Below, one piece after another: positions 1-12,835 of a stretch of DNA of 64,000 nucleotides. Both the position numbers and the translations under genes were made by a program. Positions within the stretch are counted from its first letter, which is position 1; every line of letters starts with the position of its first letter. A model generated the notes under the pieces. The model saw nothing but the letters and a program-made list of their open reading frames with translations, did not search any database and was not told the DNA's origin. Origin of the DNA: Aplidium turbinatum (Eukaryota; Chordata; Ascidiacea; Aplousobranchia; Polyclinidae); NCBI GenBank assembly GCA_918807975.1, contig OU964918.1:58636477-58700476 (forward strand). The letters are read 5' to 3'.

Positions 1-112
1 CAAATTGTTAGCATTACATAAACTTTAACTTTCATTTCCTCCAAACTTTGTTTTGGCGATTCAAGTACTTTTTAGTTGAGTGGCCTATTTATTTGCAACA
101 GGCTCAATCGTT

Positions 113-132
113 GTCGTCGTCGTCGTCGTCGT
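113..132. repeat. (CGT)n microsatellite
   Basis: A short run of CGT/GTC triplets. The rest of positions 1-727, downstream of exon 6 of the minus-strand UNC93A-like gene, shows no further exon I can recognise. The next expected exon must lie beyond the left edge. Confidence 0.8.
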
Positions 133-727
133 GTGAGCGTCTGGGGCCAATGGTCTATCCTTTTACCACCCCAGATTCACGATTTGTTGCTTACAGAAAT
201 TGACGTTAAATGACGCAATGATGTTGAATTTTGGGTAAAAATCAATCGCTAATGTGGGTGATACTGATCATCCAGTGGCTATCAACAGAAACGCTGCTAA
301 AAAGAAAAATTTAGAGGGGAAAAATCAACTGTTGGGAGAGCAAATATTTTAATTTTGGAATGAAGAATTCGCTCAAAAATACAGCTACTGAACGCAGTCA
401 AACGTTTATGAAACGGCATTCAACATGTAGTACAATGTCATTATAAAGCTATTTTTGGGAGCAAGATAAAATTGAGAGGTACATTTGCTCCCCTAAGTCC
501 CCGGTGGCTGCGACGTATCACTAATCTGGGTGATATAATATAGTGTAGGCCTACGTAGTAGAATCAACAACGGAATCATGGTTTTATTAACGGATCATAA
601 ACGTGCAAAAACAGAAAACACTTTAAGCTCACACGTGTAAAAATTGCGACAGAAACTTAGTTAGACAGAGACAAGGTACAAAAAAAAAGAAAATAAAAAA
701 CAACATAATTGCTGTAGTTTTTCTCAC

Positions 728-3700
728 TCGAGTAAAATCTCCTGTCAAGAACGCCTGTTGGAAGCCATTGTACGCAGTTAGGCATATCAAACATAGTTGG
801 CGATGATCTTTTATGTGCTTAAACGTTGCAACAACCAAATCAAATGGGCTTCTTGTTTCATTTGATCTATAAATATTGAAAAATATTTACTTCAACAAAA
901 CTTATCTTTTTGTTTTTCCACTGTAAGGTTAGGTTGAGCTCAACCGACAAACAGCTTAGTTAATGTACAACTTCATGCTTTTGTACCAATTACTAAATTT
1001 GTAAATCATTTGATTTTAATGATTAGCCAATAATAAATGAGCAACAATACCGTTACAATCACAAAGAAACAACTCCAGTTTATGTCTTTGTCATTTGCAC
1101 GCTTGCTACCGAACGAAGGAATTTTATTTTATTCTGACGTGTTTTGCAAAATGTGCTTGATTGTTCCAACAATATGTGATGAATAACGAAGCCTACACAT
1201 TGTAGGCTACAACCTATTAGACGTAGGCGGGTGTATGAAACAGCAAAAAGCAATTAGCCTACATCTTACAAAATCGCAACGGTGATAAACTAGGTGGGTT
1301 ATGTATCTCATGTTTTACAACATTGTGTAAGACCTAAAGTTAGTCAAGAAAACATGAAATTTTTCTATACATACCTCCACCTTAACAACGAAAACTATTA
1401 AAACAAATAAAACGTGCAACAAAACATGTAAAACATGTAACAAAACACGAATGACTTTTATGCATCAAAGTGCGAAAACCTACAATATTCCAGTTTATCA
1501 GCAGTAACTTTGTTTTGGCGATATTTTCTGGTTTAGTTTTAAAAGTTCCCTACCTTACAGATATGGGATCAAGAAACAATCCTATAACAAGAGTTCCTAG
1601 TAATCCAACTCCTGCATAAATGCCCATCAGCGTGTAGAGTAAACTTGTTTGCACACCTTCGCTTTGTAATTGTGTCACTGGACACTCTGTTGTGTTGTAC
1701 CCGATTCTAGCTGCATTGAAATCCTCCTGACAATCATGTGACCCACAATATGTCTCGATGTAAGAAGAATTGTAACAATCTGGAAGAACTGTAGAAACAA
1801 GAAATTTTGTAAAGTGCCTGAAACAAAATCTCGCTGTATTGAAAAAAAAGCAGGTTTGGTCTTTAAACTCTAAAATCAACTGCAAAAACGTTAGATAAAT
1901 TATATGCCATCAAGTTTGTCAGCAGTGTGGATAGAATGGGATAGCACTTAATGGATGGAGTAATTCACAAGACAACAACACTTCAACAAGCGAAACTCCA
2001 CTCTGTTAAGCTTATGTCGGCCGGGCCTGGGTCAGCAGTTCAAAGCCTCTACTGGTATGCGAAAGTGCCAACATTAAGCTCTTAGATGCTTTCTCAGTCT
2101 GAGAAGATTTCCACAATCGTAATGATAGAAACAAGCGACTTTTGTGTTTAACAAACCTAAGTTTGCGTTGTCACCACTGGAGAGAACAAAGGATGAAATC
2201 AGTTGACCAACGATGTTGTTTAATTGGTAGAGAAAGAAAAAAGTTCCAAAAAAGAGTGCCAATGCAGCTTCTGGTGTTTCATCGGTTAGTTTTGCAAACC
2301 TGTTGATTAGAAAAACAAGATAAATGTTTTAGAATTTTGAATACATTTTCGGTCGCATTTGTCAGCAACTCTACTCTAGTAAGAGGCTTACAAATCATCT
2401 GTAAACTTATGTTAATTTGTTATCAACATTGTATCACACAGAATTTGTTTGCGATTCTTTTGCCTGGTCGCGGAATGAGCGCTGAGTTACTTCATAATCA
2501 TGCTTCTACTTCTACGTTCAATTTGCTACCCCTTCTTCAGGGGCGTTGACAGGGGGGTCTAGGTGGTACTTTTGGACCCGGGCCCGGAATATTTAGGGGG
2601 CCCGGATTTAAAAGATTCCCCGCGACTTCAAACATTATCAAGATCTTACTATAATCAGATCTAAAGGAATTGCGACCAGAGGTTAAAACAGCCACTTCAG
2701 CCGTCAGATGGTAAAGTACCGGGCCCCTTCCGGGTATAGCCTAGTGATTTCCCTAACCACGAGTTTTTTTTCAAAAACACGAAATATTTTTCTTCCCACT
2801 CTTTAATTCTGAATATATATATATTTTTGGTGGTAATCACTTCTAGCTACTTGCATCTACAATTCATAGCCGTAGGAGATGGGGGGGGGCAGTCGCTCCC
2901 CCGCTGAAAAAAAAATGTTGCAAAAATTTCCAGTTATTTGGGCAAATCAATCTTACCACAATGTTTCGACGCCTCACCTGTTTAGAAACTTTACATATGA
3001 TAATTGTTGTAATTTATGAGATGCATTTATATTTTCCAATGAATGTAAATGTATTATCACCGACTTTGAAAACTGTTGCATGTGGTACTACAATCTGGGC
3101 AGAATGATAAGTTTCGATTTGACAACTGCAAAATAGAACTGTAAAAAAGCACAGTTGGGAAACAGAGGTAAGCTTATTACTGATATTCACTAACATGTAG
3201 GCTGCATTTCTTCATGGGTAAGATTTAAAAGCCTACTGGTTACTGGTAACTTTATGCGATTTTTTGTTTTTTCTCAATATCCTACTAATGTAGTTGATTA
3301 TAAAAATCATTAGGGCAAAAATGTCTAGTTATTTGGACAAATCAATTCTTACCATAAGATTTCAACATTCTACCAGTTTAGTAACTTTATAGTGTTGCAT
3401 TTTGTATAAAAAACATTTTGCTTTGAATGTAAAACAGAGTATCAACGATTTTGAAAACTTTTATATTTGGTATTAAATTTGGGCAGAATGTTAAGTTTCG
3501 ATTCAGTATTTGCAGAAAATAATGCTTCAACAAGCTGAGATAAGCTTATTACAGATGTTCATTAGAATATCATCACACTAGCTTACATTTCTTCATTGGT
3601 AGAATTTTGAAACCTTGCTGGGTTCTGGTGAGCTTATGAAGTTTTTGTTTTTTCTCTATATCCCACTATTGTAGTTGAACTTTGTAAAAATATTTGAGTA

Positions 3701-6700
3701 AAAATATCCAATTATTGGATAAGTCAATTTTACCATGAGTTATGCTATGCTCGCAAAACTTGACTTAAATACTACAAAGATAGCTTATCATTTTTAGATA
3801 TGGTCAAACAAAATAAGTATTTGTTATAAACATTAATAATCAACAGTTGTGAGCAATGTGAGGCCACATATACACCACTTTTGTGAGCATTGATCCCGAC
3901 CACTAACTATAGTTATGTACAAAGTGAAAAAGTATATTAAATGAAAACAACTTGTGAATTTTCCTGTATTTAATTTCATGTTTTTGTGAGCTATGGTTTA
4001 ACTGTTTTCAGCATTGAATTTTTTTGTATATTATAAACTGCTGTTTGTTTTTGCCAGTCCCAAGGTTGATATGCTCAGTTATTTACTACCTATGACACAG
4101 TATTAGAGCAACAGCAATCAAATATAAAGACACATGTTATGTTATTTTGTCATCCAATTCATGCAGTTAATATATCAGGCAATGTAAACAGTGCTATTTT
4201 TGTGTCATGTTTTGGTAATGTGGTCTGTATTTTGTGGCAACGCTTGAGTTTGAAGTTATTATCTCGGAGTGGTTTTTCTTCAGTGCTTGTGATTTGAGTA
4301 GTAGGCCTAGCTGCTTCATTGTGAAGTAAGATTATCTTTGTAATGATCTTCTGAAAAAAGATTGACTATTGACTATGACTATTTCATTGTAATATAATAT
4401 CAACATTTTTGGTATCAAAATTAGTTTTGTTCAAAGGTGGAAGTTTCATGCACATAGCATGGTGAACTGTCCAATTCTTTTCAGGCTGTAGGGTTTGAAG
4501 CAGCATGGGTTAAGTAATGTTACTGGTTTGATAAGTGAACGGATTGTCATTTTAGTTTTTTTCTATGCAAATGTACAAACATTGAATCTTTGGACTATCT
4601 TTGAATTGAAAAGATTGAGCTACTTTTGGTCAAGCCTTTTATTGAAGTTGGGCTGGAGATTTTCATATAATCTGGTGATATGAATATTCAGCAATTATTG
4701 TTATCGAGTTATTGGTGAAGTCTCAGTTCAAATTTTTTTGAATCCAGTTAGGCTTAATATAGCCTACTAAATATTTTTTTATGATACACAAGAATGTTTT
4801 AATTTGATGGTTTATATAAATGGGACACATACAGGTCTATGAAAGTAGATTAAAGTAAGTTCAGTCTTGTTTTGCTGTTGTATAGGCTATAGCCTACAAT
4901 TTTTTTTTGCTTGTGTTTCGTACACAGCCAAGTTGATGACTCTCAGAGATTGTGAGTAATTTAGTATTTTTGAAAATATATACGCAAAGACAAAATTTGG
5001 GCAAATTATGTTCGCCCCCCCCCCCCCCAAATGTTTTAGCCTACTCTTCTACGGCTACTCTACTTTACAAAGAATTAATTTTAGCCGAAAACTCCAACAA
5101 TTTTAAACATACTGACGAAAATCGTGATTGCGAGCAAGGATTTGGGGTTTCTGGAGAAATCCCTAATGCGTAATTGCACAGTTGGGAAATTCGTGGATAC
5201 AACAAATCTTTGAGAATACATAAATGACATTCCTCTTAATTTTCTACTTTGAACGGCATGTGTTATCCTCGTTTTAACAGCACATCAACAAACGTTTCTA
5301 CACAACCTGATATTATTATATTCATAACATTGTCTATGAAGGGGGCCCGAAAACAAATGGGTACCGGGCCCGAGAAATCCTGTCAACGGCCCTGCCCTTC
5401 TTCTATCAACATAACCGAGGGAGGCTGCCTGACTCGGACCTCCCTGGTTATTTCGCAGCTCCCGTGGCAGCATCCGCGCATTTTACAGCCAACTATAAGA
5501 AAGTTCTTTTTGTTTGGTGGTGCTTTGTAAATATAGTACAACTTTTTGAATACGTAGACTACTATGCTCCTAACAAAAATAGCCCAAACCATTTGTAAGA
5601 CAAGTGATACCAGTGTTCTCACCTATGAGCGGAAGTAGCTAGGTATGTTGACTGAGCAGACCACAATGGGGCAGCGCATAGCCCCACAATTACTGAACTT
5701 GGTACCAGAGTCCACCAGGTGGGGTAAAAGTTGGCAAGTGGATACGTGACGTACCCGATGATAGAGACACAGATGGTCCATTTGCATCCGAGCCATTTGA
5801 TAACTGTAAACAGAACCAACTCATTTGGAAAGATTAGTTACCTAACAAGATGCCACAACATTTCTCGATTTATACCAAACAAAACACACAAAAAATGTTA
5901 CAATTCAATTTGCTTCTTTGTTTGAGATTTATAGAAATGCGGCAACTGAAGTGCTTGGGTCACATCATAAGGAAAGGCAAACTTGAAGATTTATCTCTAA
6001 GTGGAAAAATACTAGGAAAACGGCCAAGAGGAGCTCAAAAATGCACATTTTGCACAATTTTCAACCACATATCAATGTCACAATCAATGTGTATTGCCTC
6101 GCGATGGGTTGCTTTGTGTCTTCAACGAGCGTTGTTGTTTTGATTGTAAAATTCTGGTGCGATGTGTTATTATCGGTTATGACCTGAAGTAACCTTTGAT
6201 GCGAACCTCGAACATTCTGTTGTTTTCTCAATCACCAAATATCGTTTGTCATGATGTCACAAGGATGTTTACCTATGGATCTCTGATTGCGAAATCGTTA
6301 TTATGTAAGAATCTTCTACCCTACGTGACATTCTTTAGACTTCTTTAAGCTTCTGCTTGTTGACATTTATTGCAACTTGACAGAACAATGTGACATTACG
6401 TAACCTTCTCGATGTTACTAGACCGAAACAACCTTCTATAAATAGTGGTGTAATTTGCGTAATGATTATTATGGGAATTGTATTATGATGAGTTGATTAT
6501 TATGATGAGTTGGTTATATGAGATCATTGTTGTAATAGTCGCAAGCATTGGAATCTATTGCTGTTTACTGTTACTTTGATTAATTGTTGGAAGTGGTGAA
6601 CCATTCGTTGGAGTCCTTCAAGCGTTTTTATATACCATTTCACCAGTAGAACTATCCGTAAATTTAATTGACTGCTTTTCGGTTATAACCTATTAAACTA

Positions 6701-6848
6701 CGTCATTAAACCTTTCCAAGTCTTTTTCCTGGTAAGAGATAGAAAGAAAGCGTGACAATCAAAAACCCTACTAAAATTTGGCAAGACGCACGAGATCGAT
6801 CAAACTGGAACATCATTGTACATCGAGGGCTGTATCAGCCATGACACT

Positions 6849-6881
<33 letters not shown>

Positions 6882-8667
6882 TGAGATTTATGAATATTTT
6901 AAGATTATGCGTTTAATAATTAGATGTACCGTACTAACTTTTTACTCGATGCACTTTTAAGCGACCGATTAAGCAAGCCTATTCAATCGGGAATCAATTT
7001 TAGCGAAGTTCATCAGTGGATCAGTTGTCAGAGTTGGCAATCAGCGGATTACGGTTGATGCATAAAGAACAAAATTATATTGTAAGCTTTTGAACCGGCC
7101 AACTTATTAATATTTGACAGATCCAGTGTTGATGCATCCAATCCTAAAGACTACTAACGCCATAATTTTGAAATTTCAAGGCATTGATAAAATAGTGCAT
7201 CTTAAAATGTTTAAAGTGCAAGTCGCAAATCATCTACTGGTTAAGTTACTCGACCGATTAAGCAGTTAAAGCTCTTTTTTGATTAAGCACAGACGGTAAT
7301 CCATTGATTAGAAACCTGATTACTGACGAACAGATAACCGTTGGGCAAACTTATCCTCGATTAACTTCTGTTGTTGGTTCATCCAACTCCTAGGATTGTG
7401 ATTGAATAAAACTGATTTTTATCCCAACAGTGGACATTGTATTTAATAGAAGCGGCACTACATTTTGATGATAAGCGCAGTTATAACATCATATACAGTA
7501 GCCTATACTGCTGTCTGGCAATAGGCTAGGCTACAAATACTGTGTATATAGGCTACTGAGAAATGGATATTTTGATAATTAGTTACCAATTGTTGGAACA
7601 AACAATGCTGACAATATCAAGGCTCCGTAAATAATTGCCTGTGAACTAGTTCCAAGACTATCTTCATAATTGAGACTTGACTGAAGACTGGAAGTTGAAT
7701 TAAAGGCAATAAAGTTGAGAAAAAATGCTGCACAAAGAACCAACAAATTCTTTATGGTCTTTAGTACTTCTCGTCTGTAAACCAAGATGCATATGTAAAT
7801 TGGATGTGTACAGTACACTGTAGGCTACAGTATAGGACAGGCTATACACAATAGCCGTGGTTACATATGAAATGTTTTGCTGTCTATGCAGACTGTGTCT
7901 GTATCTAGAATGCGTCTGCGAGTGCAAATGAGTGCATATGCGTTCGTTGTTTATTAGAAGCTTGTTGAAAAAAATTGCTAATACGTGACCTTAATAATTA
8001 TTTAGATAATTAATAAGCTACTTCACTAGACAAAGCCCTAAAATTTATAAATTAAAATCTTGATTTCAACAACAAGAATGCACTTGCAGGGCTCAATTTT
8101 TAATCCAATTTCCTACAATCTAAAAATTTCCTTAATTTCAAATGTTTTGTTTTCACCAAAATCCATTGATATTTTTCATCAAGCCAAACATTTTATGTTT
8201 TGTTCCAAGACAAAACTTTATGTCACGCATCAACGAGCAGTAAAAATGATGCTGAGGGAGAAAAGGTTAAGCTTCAGACCGTTTGCAACCCCGTATAGGT
8301 TCTTCGATGAGTTGAAGAAAGGCTATGGAATAGCTTCATAATTAGGCACATAGCCTACGATGACATGTTTTAAAAACGACGTTTTACTAAGTCGATTTTC
8401 AAAAACGATACGGCCTGATTTTTTTTTCAACTTTTGGTAACTGTCTGAATGGAAATTTTCAAAAATAAATTTTAACGACCTTTTAGTGTGACAAGCAGGC
8501 CGTACCTCCAGGTGGACATATCAAAAACAAAATTTACATCTGACTAACCTGGCCGATGTTGAACCTTTTAATGTGTCTTTAATATGATCAAACGTGCTCT
8601 TTCCTTTTTCAATGGAACTGTGACCTTCTGACAATGCTTCAAAACTCTTCGTTGTTTTTGTATCCAT
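728..8667 (-). CDS. UNC93A-like transmembrane protein, gene 1 (3' end off the window)
   Basis: A member of the UNC93 family, multi-pass membrane proteins related to the major facilitator superfamily. C. elegans UNC-93 regulates a potassium channel and vertebrate UNC93B1 escorts Toll-like receptors; the substrate of UNC93A is unsettled. Exons in transcript order are 8549-8667 (ATG at 8667), 7587-7774, 5623-5803, 2157-2299, 1554-1788 and 728-866. All have GT/AG borders, and phases join without a stop (1005 nt, 335 codons). Exon 1 gives a soluble tail beginning MDTKTTKSFEALSEG. Exon 2 carries the family signature SLQSSLNYE. Exon 3 has KWLGCKWTI and APLWSAQSTYL. Exon 5 has a cysteine-rich loop with sequons NSS and NTT, then LLYTLMGIYAGVGLLG. 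Exon 6 has AYNGFQQAFLTGDFTR. The remaining exons, starting from SF(V/I)SCPLAVNWVGF, are not in the window. It lies head to tail with gene 2. A hAT element fills much of intron 3. Confidence 0.88.
1937..2111 (+). repeat. tRNA-derived SINE family A, 3' part
   Basis: Matches the tail of the SINE seen whole at 22388-22705: GGATGG..TAAT, AACAACACTTCAACAA, CAAAGCCTCTAC, TATGCGAAA, TTTCTCAGTCTGAG. The tRNA-like head is missing. It lies in intron 4 of gene 1. Confidence 0.7.
2538..5394. mobile_element. hAT-type DNA transposon, non-autonomous (2.86 kb)
   Basis: Ends are CAGGGGCGTTGACAGGG on the left and its diverged inverse (CAGGGCCGTTGACAGG read from the right). They are flanked by a perfect 8-bp target duplication CCCTTCTT at 2530-2537 and 5395-5402. 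The ends are rich in GGGCCC words. No transposase is recognisable. The interior is AT-rich and holds a diverged tandem repeat of about 0.38 kb (units from about 2928 and 3312, with a further stub near 3700) with shared phrases such as GGGCAGAATG and AAGTTTCGATT. The element lies in intron 3 of gene 1, so it postdates the gene. Confidence 0.8.
5938..6040 (+). mobile_element. LINE 3' fragment
   Basis: Translates as MRQLKCLGHIIRKGKLEDLSL followed by GKRPRGAQ, the GH..RK..L......GKR.RGR pattern at the C-terminal end of many non-LTR retrotransposon polymerases. It is a short 5'-truncated remnant in intron 2 of gene 1, antisense to the gene. The rest of this intron (5804-7586) shows only a GA repeat. 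Confidence 0.55.
6853..6879. repeat. (GA)n microsatellite
   Basis: An uninterrupted GA dinucleotide run in intron 2 of UNC93A-like gene 1. Confidence 0.85.
8408..8521. repeat. Short inverted-repeat element (GGCCTGATT family)
   Basis: The left end GATACGGCCTGATT and right end CAGGCCGTACCTCCAGGTGG are inverse to each other. They match the ends of the larger copies at 9267-9696 and 18741-19128. This copy is internally deleted. It lies in intron 1 of gene 1, about 28 bases after the exon 1 donor. Confidence 0.55.
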
Positions 8668-8914
8668 CTTGTGCTGCAAGGGCTGTTCAGCAAGTAGCCA
8701 AACCTTTGTGTTGCGATTTAGTTACTTGTAAAACAATCAGCAGTGGGCCTATGTTCTTGAACTGTAGGTTAACAGCACATTACACCTTTATCCATTGAAA
8801 CACAGCCAGGCTATTGTAATGGAAATGATTGATGCGAGCTATCCCTATGGTAAACAATCAGTTGATTAATTTAACTGACTACTTAAAAGTAGGCCACTTC
8901 GCAAATGCCACCAG

Positions 8915-9166
8915 CTCAGTGGCCGAGTGGTGTCGCCTTCTCCTCTGGTGCTGGTAGATCTGAGTTCGATTCCAGGTCGGGTCAAACCGAAGACTTTAAA
9001 GACGGTACGGATAGTGTACTTTCTTGCATAACGCAGTGAGAATAAATCGGGTAATAATGTGATAACATCGTAAACCTGATATAAAAATTTAAACATGAGC
9101 CCTGTCGCTAAAAGACCTTAGATGTTGTAGAGCGAAAATAAATAAAACCTCAACATTATTATTATT
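8915..9166 (+). repeat. tRNA-derived SINE, family B (Ser/Leu-like head)
   Basis: Starts with a tRNA-like segment, CAGTGGCCGAGTGG as A box and GAGTTCGATTCC as B box, followed by a unique body and an ATT-rich tail (TTATTATTATTAATAA). It is not a functional tRNA because no acceptor stem closes. It lies in the intergenic stretch between genes 2 and 1. Confidence 0.7.
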
Positions 9167-9227
9167 AATAAAAAATCAACCAGGTTTGGTAACTACAGTA
9201 GTTACCAAACCTGGTTGATTTTTTATT
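9167..9227. repeat. Perfect 28-bp palindrome with 5-base loop
   Basis: Arms 9167-9194 and 9200-9227 are exactly complementary around a 5-base loop ACAGT. Each arm contains CAACCAGGTTTGGTAACT. It abuts the tail of the preceding SINE. It is either a tiny foldback element or a hairpin RNA. No second copy was found here. Confidence 0.85.
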
Positions 9228-9266
9228 GATTATTATACGTTTGGTTGAATCCTCTTAGGCCTACAT

Positions 9267-9696
9267 GGATCCATGGCCACCTGGAGATGCGGCCTGATTT
9301 GTCACATTTTGCAGATTTTGATTACAGCTACTGCTAGTGCTTGACTGACATTTTTTGAGATGTTTTTACTTTTTGTGGTTTCCTAATGACATAAAACTTT
9401 TTTGTTGCCTTGGGGAAGCAGTAGCAAATGAGAAAAAGTAAGTTGAAAAACGCAAAATCAGACTGTTATTGCAAATTAGCAGTCTGACTAAAATCTTCGA
9501 AATCAAATTTTCTTTGTTTATCAACATGTGAGGATGTTAAAACCTATTGTGTCGTCTGGAGAAAAGAATAAAGAAAGCGTAAAAATCTAATTTTTAGAAA
9601 AATTTATTTAAACGTTTGTCCAAAGTTAGAAAAACCTGGAAATTTCTGCAAAATGTGACAAATCAGGCCATATCTTTAGATGGCCATGATGGATCC
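9267..9696. mobile_element. MITE of the GGCCTGATTTGTCACA family
   Basis: Inverted ends of about 50 bp begin GGATCCATGGCCACC on the left and GGATCCATCATGGCC when read from the right. Both run on to GGCCTGATTTGTCACATTTT. It is about 430 bp with no open frame of note. Relatives are at 18741-19128 and, shortened, at 8408-8521. Confidence 0.65.
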
Positions 9697-9907
9697 TACA
9701 ATTATTTATGATTAGCAATTCCCATAACACCGAGAAGCCAGAACTGAGGTTAAGAGTCTGCAGAAACCTTTTATTACTATTATTACTTCACAAATGCATT
9801 CTCAGGTAGCCTACCCATGTAAACTAGACCAATGGTTCCTAACTGCTGTTCCCTGGGACCGATTCAAGTATTGTTTTTGCCGGTGCTCAATAGATTTTAC
9901 TTTCAGC

Positions 9908-10297
9908 CAGGGCTGTGGAGTAGGAATCGTGGAGTCAGAGTCGGAAGGATTTTGGCGTGTCCGAAATCGGAGTTGTTAAAAAAAAAAACGACTCCGGCTC
10001 CGGCTTGATACAAAACGATAAACAATAAAAGTTTTGTTTGCAATCTTTTTTCAAAATATTGTTTTTTGTTCTCCGCATTGAGCTTTACAACTTAACCAGA
10101 AAATAGAAGTGTGTGTTCTTGTTAGTGTTTATGAAAGTCGCCGTTTCAGTTTCGATCACAATTTAAAGTAAAATTAAATTTTAAAAAAACAAATACAGAC
10201 CAAAGCTTTAAAAAATCTGGCAACACTGAAACCGGAATCGGGGTAGGAGTCGGCCAGTTATAAACTGAGGAGTCGGAGTCATAAATTTTTCGCCCTG
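9908..10297. mobile_element. hAT-like MITE (GGAGTCGGAGTC family)
   Basis: Begins CAGGGCTGTGGAGT and ends CTCCGACTCC..CGCCCTG as read in reverse. The flanks CTTTCAGC and GTTTCAGT match at 6 of 8 positions, as expected of an aged 8-bp duplication. The interior is AT-rich. It resembles the GGAGCCGG-rich element at 47461-47935. Confidence 0.6.
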
Positions 10298-12078
10298 GTT
10301 TCAGTCAAGCTATATTTAATATTGAATCATAGGCAGTGAAAAGTAACTGTCTCATTTTACGCTTGGTCCATTTACAGTTGCTGTCGTCGCCCGCCTAGCC
10401 TTCGTTGGTATTGCAAAATTGTAATGAAGGTTAACTTTTAAAGGCCTAAATTTTATACTGTTTGTTAAAAAAATTGTCATAAACTAAGTGTTAGGTCAAC
10501 ACTTGAAAGAATTAGCAAACAATTTTGACAATGATTTTGCGAGACATAAAGATTCTCGACATGAAAACTTTTGAATCAACAAGCTGTTCATTATGCGATC
10601 TTCATCTTCATGAAAAAGTCTAATTGCATTTCTGGTTCTACTTTGCAGCTCAATTACAAAAAATAAGAATAAAAGCACTGTCATAAATCACAACTCTAGA
10701 TATCTCTTGGAAACGATTTCATGTTTAACTTTCAGAATAATCAGTTTGATGGCGGTCGTTTCAACCAGCTACTTACAGTATGCGATTAATAGTTTTCTTG
10801 TCTTATAGCTTTAATTGAAACAAAGCGAAGAAATCGAATGGATGCCGAAGCACAGCATAAGCTACCGTACGTATTTTCGAAATTTCCTTGTTGCCTTGCA
10901 TAGCCTACTGACAGTCCCAACACCAACAGCTATAAATCCCATTAACATTGACTGTGTATGTACAGTAAATAGATTGGCATTCGATTGTTTGAGTTGATTT
11001 GATTGACATTTATCGCAGTTTTTGTTTCAAATACATAACCTATGTTAAAATCCTGCACTATCGTTCGCAACGACAAACTTGGTTGTTAAAAAATTGTCTC
11101 GCGAACATTTTTTTTAATTTTTGTTGATCCCACAAGGTCGGAAATAACTGAACTAGACCACATAGATGTCGCCACAAACGCCTGACGTATTATTGACTTG
11201 TCAAATAGCTACTTTTCTCATTTTAAAGTCTTGCTGCTGCTGCAGGGTTTGCCTTTAAACATTGCACTGCTGCTGCATCGGCTGATCTTCAAACAGCCTG
11301 CGCAGTGCGCACCCTTATTTTACCTGTAATGTAAATAAGGGTGCGATGAAGTACATTATACGGAATGATCTGTTGTCAGAGATCTGCTGCTGAAAATATG
11401 TGTGTCTGTCATTCAATTTGCACTTTGCAGTCTGTTGCTTTGAGCAGTTGCATCAACTGAATTAACCAGATTCAAATAGTTTGATATTTTATGGCTGTTC
11501 CATTTATGACAACGCAATTAAGAGTTTTATTGATGTGGTGGGAATACTTTATTTAGTTGATTTGGGAAGTTTTATAAAAGATTTATTCAAATTTAAAATC
11601 ATTTTTAGTGACTGCCAAAATCAATTTGGTACAGTTAAAAACCAGAACTAACAAAGTTAAATCAAGAGAATTTATAAGATTTTGTTATTTTTGTCACAAC
11701 ACAAAATAATTAGAATATCGACATAAATGTGCTAAATCGAAACTCTACAATACACATTTTATTCAATTTGTGATTATTCTAACTTACGTAATTTTACAAC
11801 TTTTTGTTTTGCAACATTTTCCCAAATTATTATGAGTGCTTGAGGTTTCCCTTTTGACAACGCAAGAGGGACAACTGCCCTCTAGCTCGTAATAACTTAT
11901 TACGTACTTAATACAGTAAGAAGTGCAAACAGACTAATGTGCTATGTTTTTGTCAATTTCTTGTTAGAAGGCAACGAGATCTTTTCCTCCATTGCTTATA
12001 GCCTACTGTAGCCTACAGCGTAGGCTACACTTCACATGTTCATATATTTGGTGATCAGGAAACACCAAAACATCGTAC
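10298..12078. other. Intergenic stretch without recognised gene
   Basis: AT-rich sequence with no gene or repeat family I can name. The only structure seen is an imperfect hairpin at 11308-11345, with arms based on CGCACCCTTATTT and its inverse. Confidence 0.5.
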
Positions 12079-12362
12079 GCCCTGTTAGCTCAGTTGTTAC
12101 GCGCCGGGCTCAAGATCACGTGGCGCTGGTTTGACTTTCGGGGTGTGCGCTTGAGCAACGCATTTCAGGAATGCTCTCCATTCAATGATACCTAGTGAAT
12201 GGAATGATTCCCCGGCAACAACACATCAACATCGGAAAACTTCACTCTGAAAATCTCGGTAACCGGCCCTGCGTCAAGAGCCTCTACAAGTATGCGAAAC
12301 TACAAGGAATCCCCTATCAAGACTTTCTCAGTCCAAGGATAAAGATTCAAAACCAACCAAGA
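12079..12362 (+). repeat. tRNA-derived SINE family A, nearly full length
   Basis: The tRNA-like head has TTAGCTCAGTTGTTACGCG and GGTTTGACTTTCGGGG. It is followed by the family body (GTGCGCTTGAGCAACGCA, CTCTCCATTCA, CCCCGGCAACAACAC, CTCGGTAACCGGCCCTGCGT, AGTATGCGAAAC) and a simple CCAACCAAG tail. It lies between genes 2 and 1. Confidence 0.8.
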
Positions 12363-12660
12363 AATCAATGCATCGTTTTTGCAATGTACCGTGCTTAATC
12401 TATCAATCAGTAGCTCCTGTAGTCTACCTTTTTTTTCGCTTACATATCAGTAACAAAAATTAGTTTTTGTAATAAAGCCATCAAACAAAAAGATTGACTG
12501 TTTGTTTGTGTGTTTGTTTTTCATATGTTTATCCTGCATTGCGGGAAAGCGGACTTGAGCGCTATGCATCGGTGTACGCCTTCCGACGTACACCTGACCC
12601 ACATTGCAGCCGACGGCAATGTCTGTTTCCGGTTGTCTACTCTACTTATGACTTAAATTT

Positions 12661-12835
12661 GGTACTACCCATTACTCGAAATTGATCACTGGGCAAGAAA
12701 CTTAACGATCAGAGGCAATTATCGTTAAGTTTCTTGCCCAGAGAAACAACAGCAAGTGCGGGTGGCTGGAGTCGAAAATGCAGGCTCTCAACTGCGAGCC
12801 CAACGCGCTAACCACTCGGCCACTGCATTTAAAGC
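12661..12835 (-). repeat. tRNA-derived SINE with GGGCAAGAAACTTAACGAT core
   Basis: Read on the minus strand, a tRNA-like head (GCAGTGGCCGAGTGGTTAG, then TTTTCGACTCC) precedes GGGCAAGAAACTTAACGAT, a kind of motif found in the bodies of many animal SINEs. Here the motif is present in both orientations and forms a perfect 21-bp hairpin, arms 12689-12709 and 12721-12741. Confidence 0.65.
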
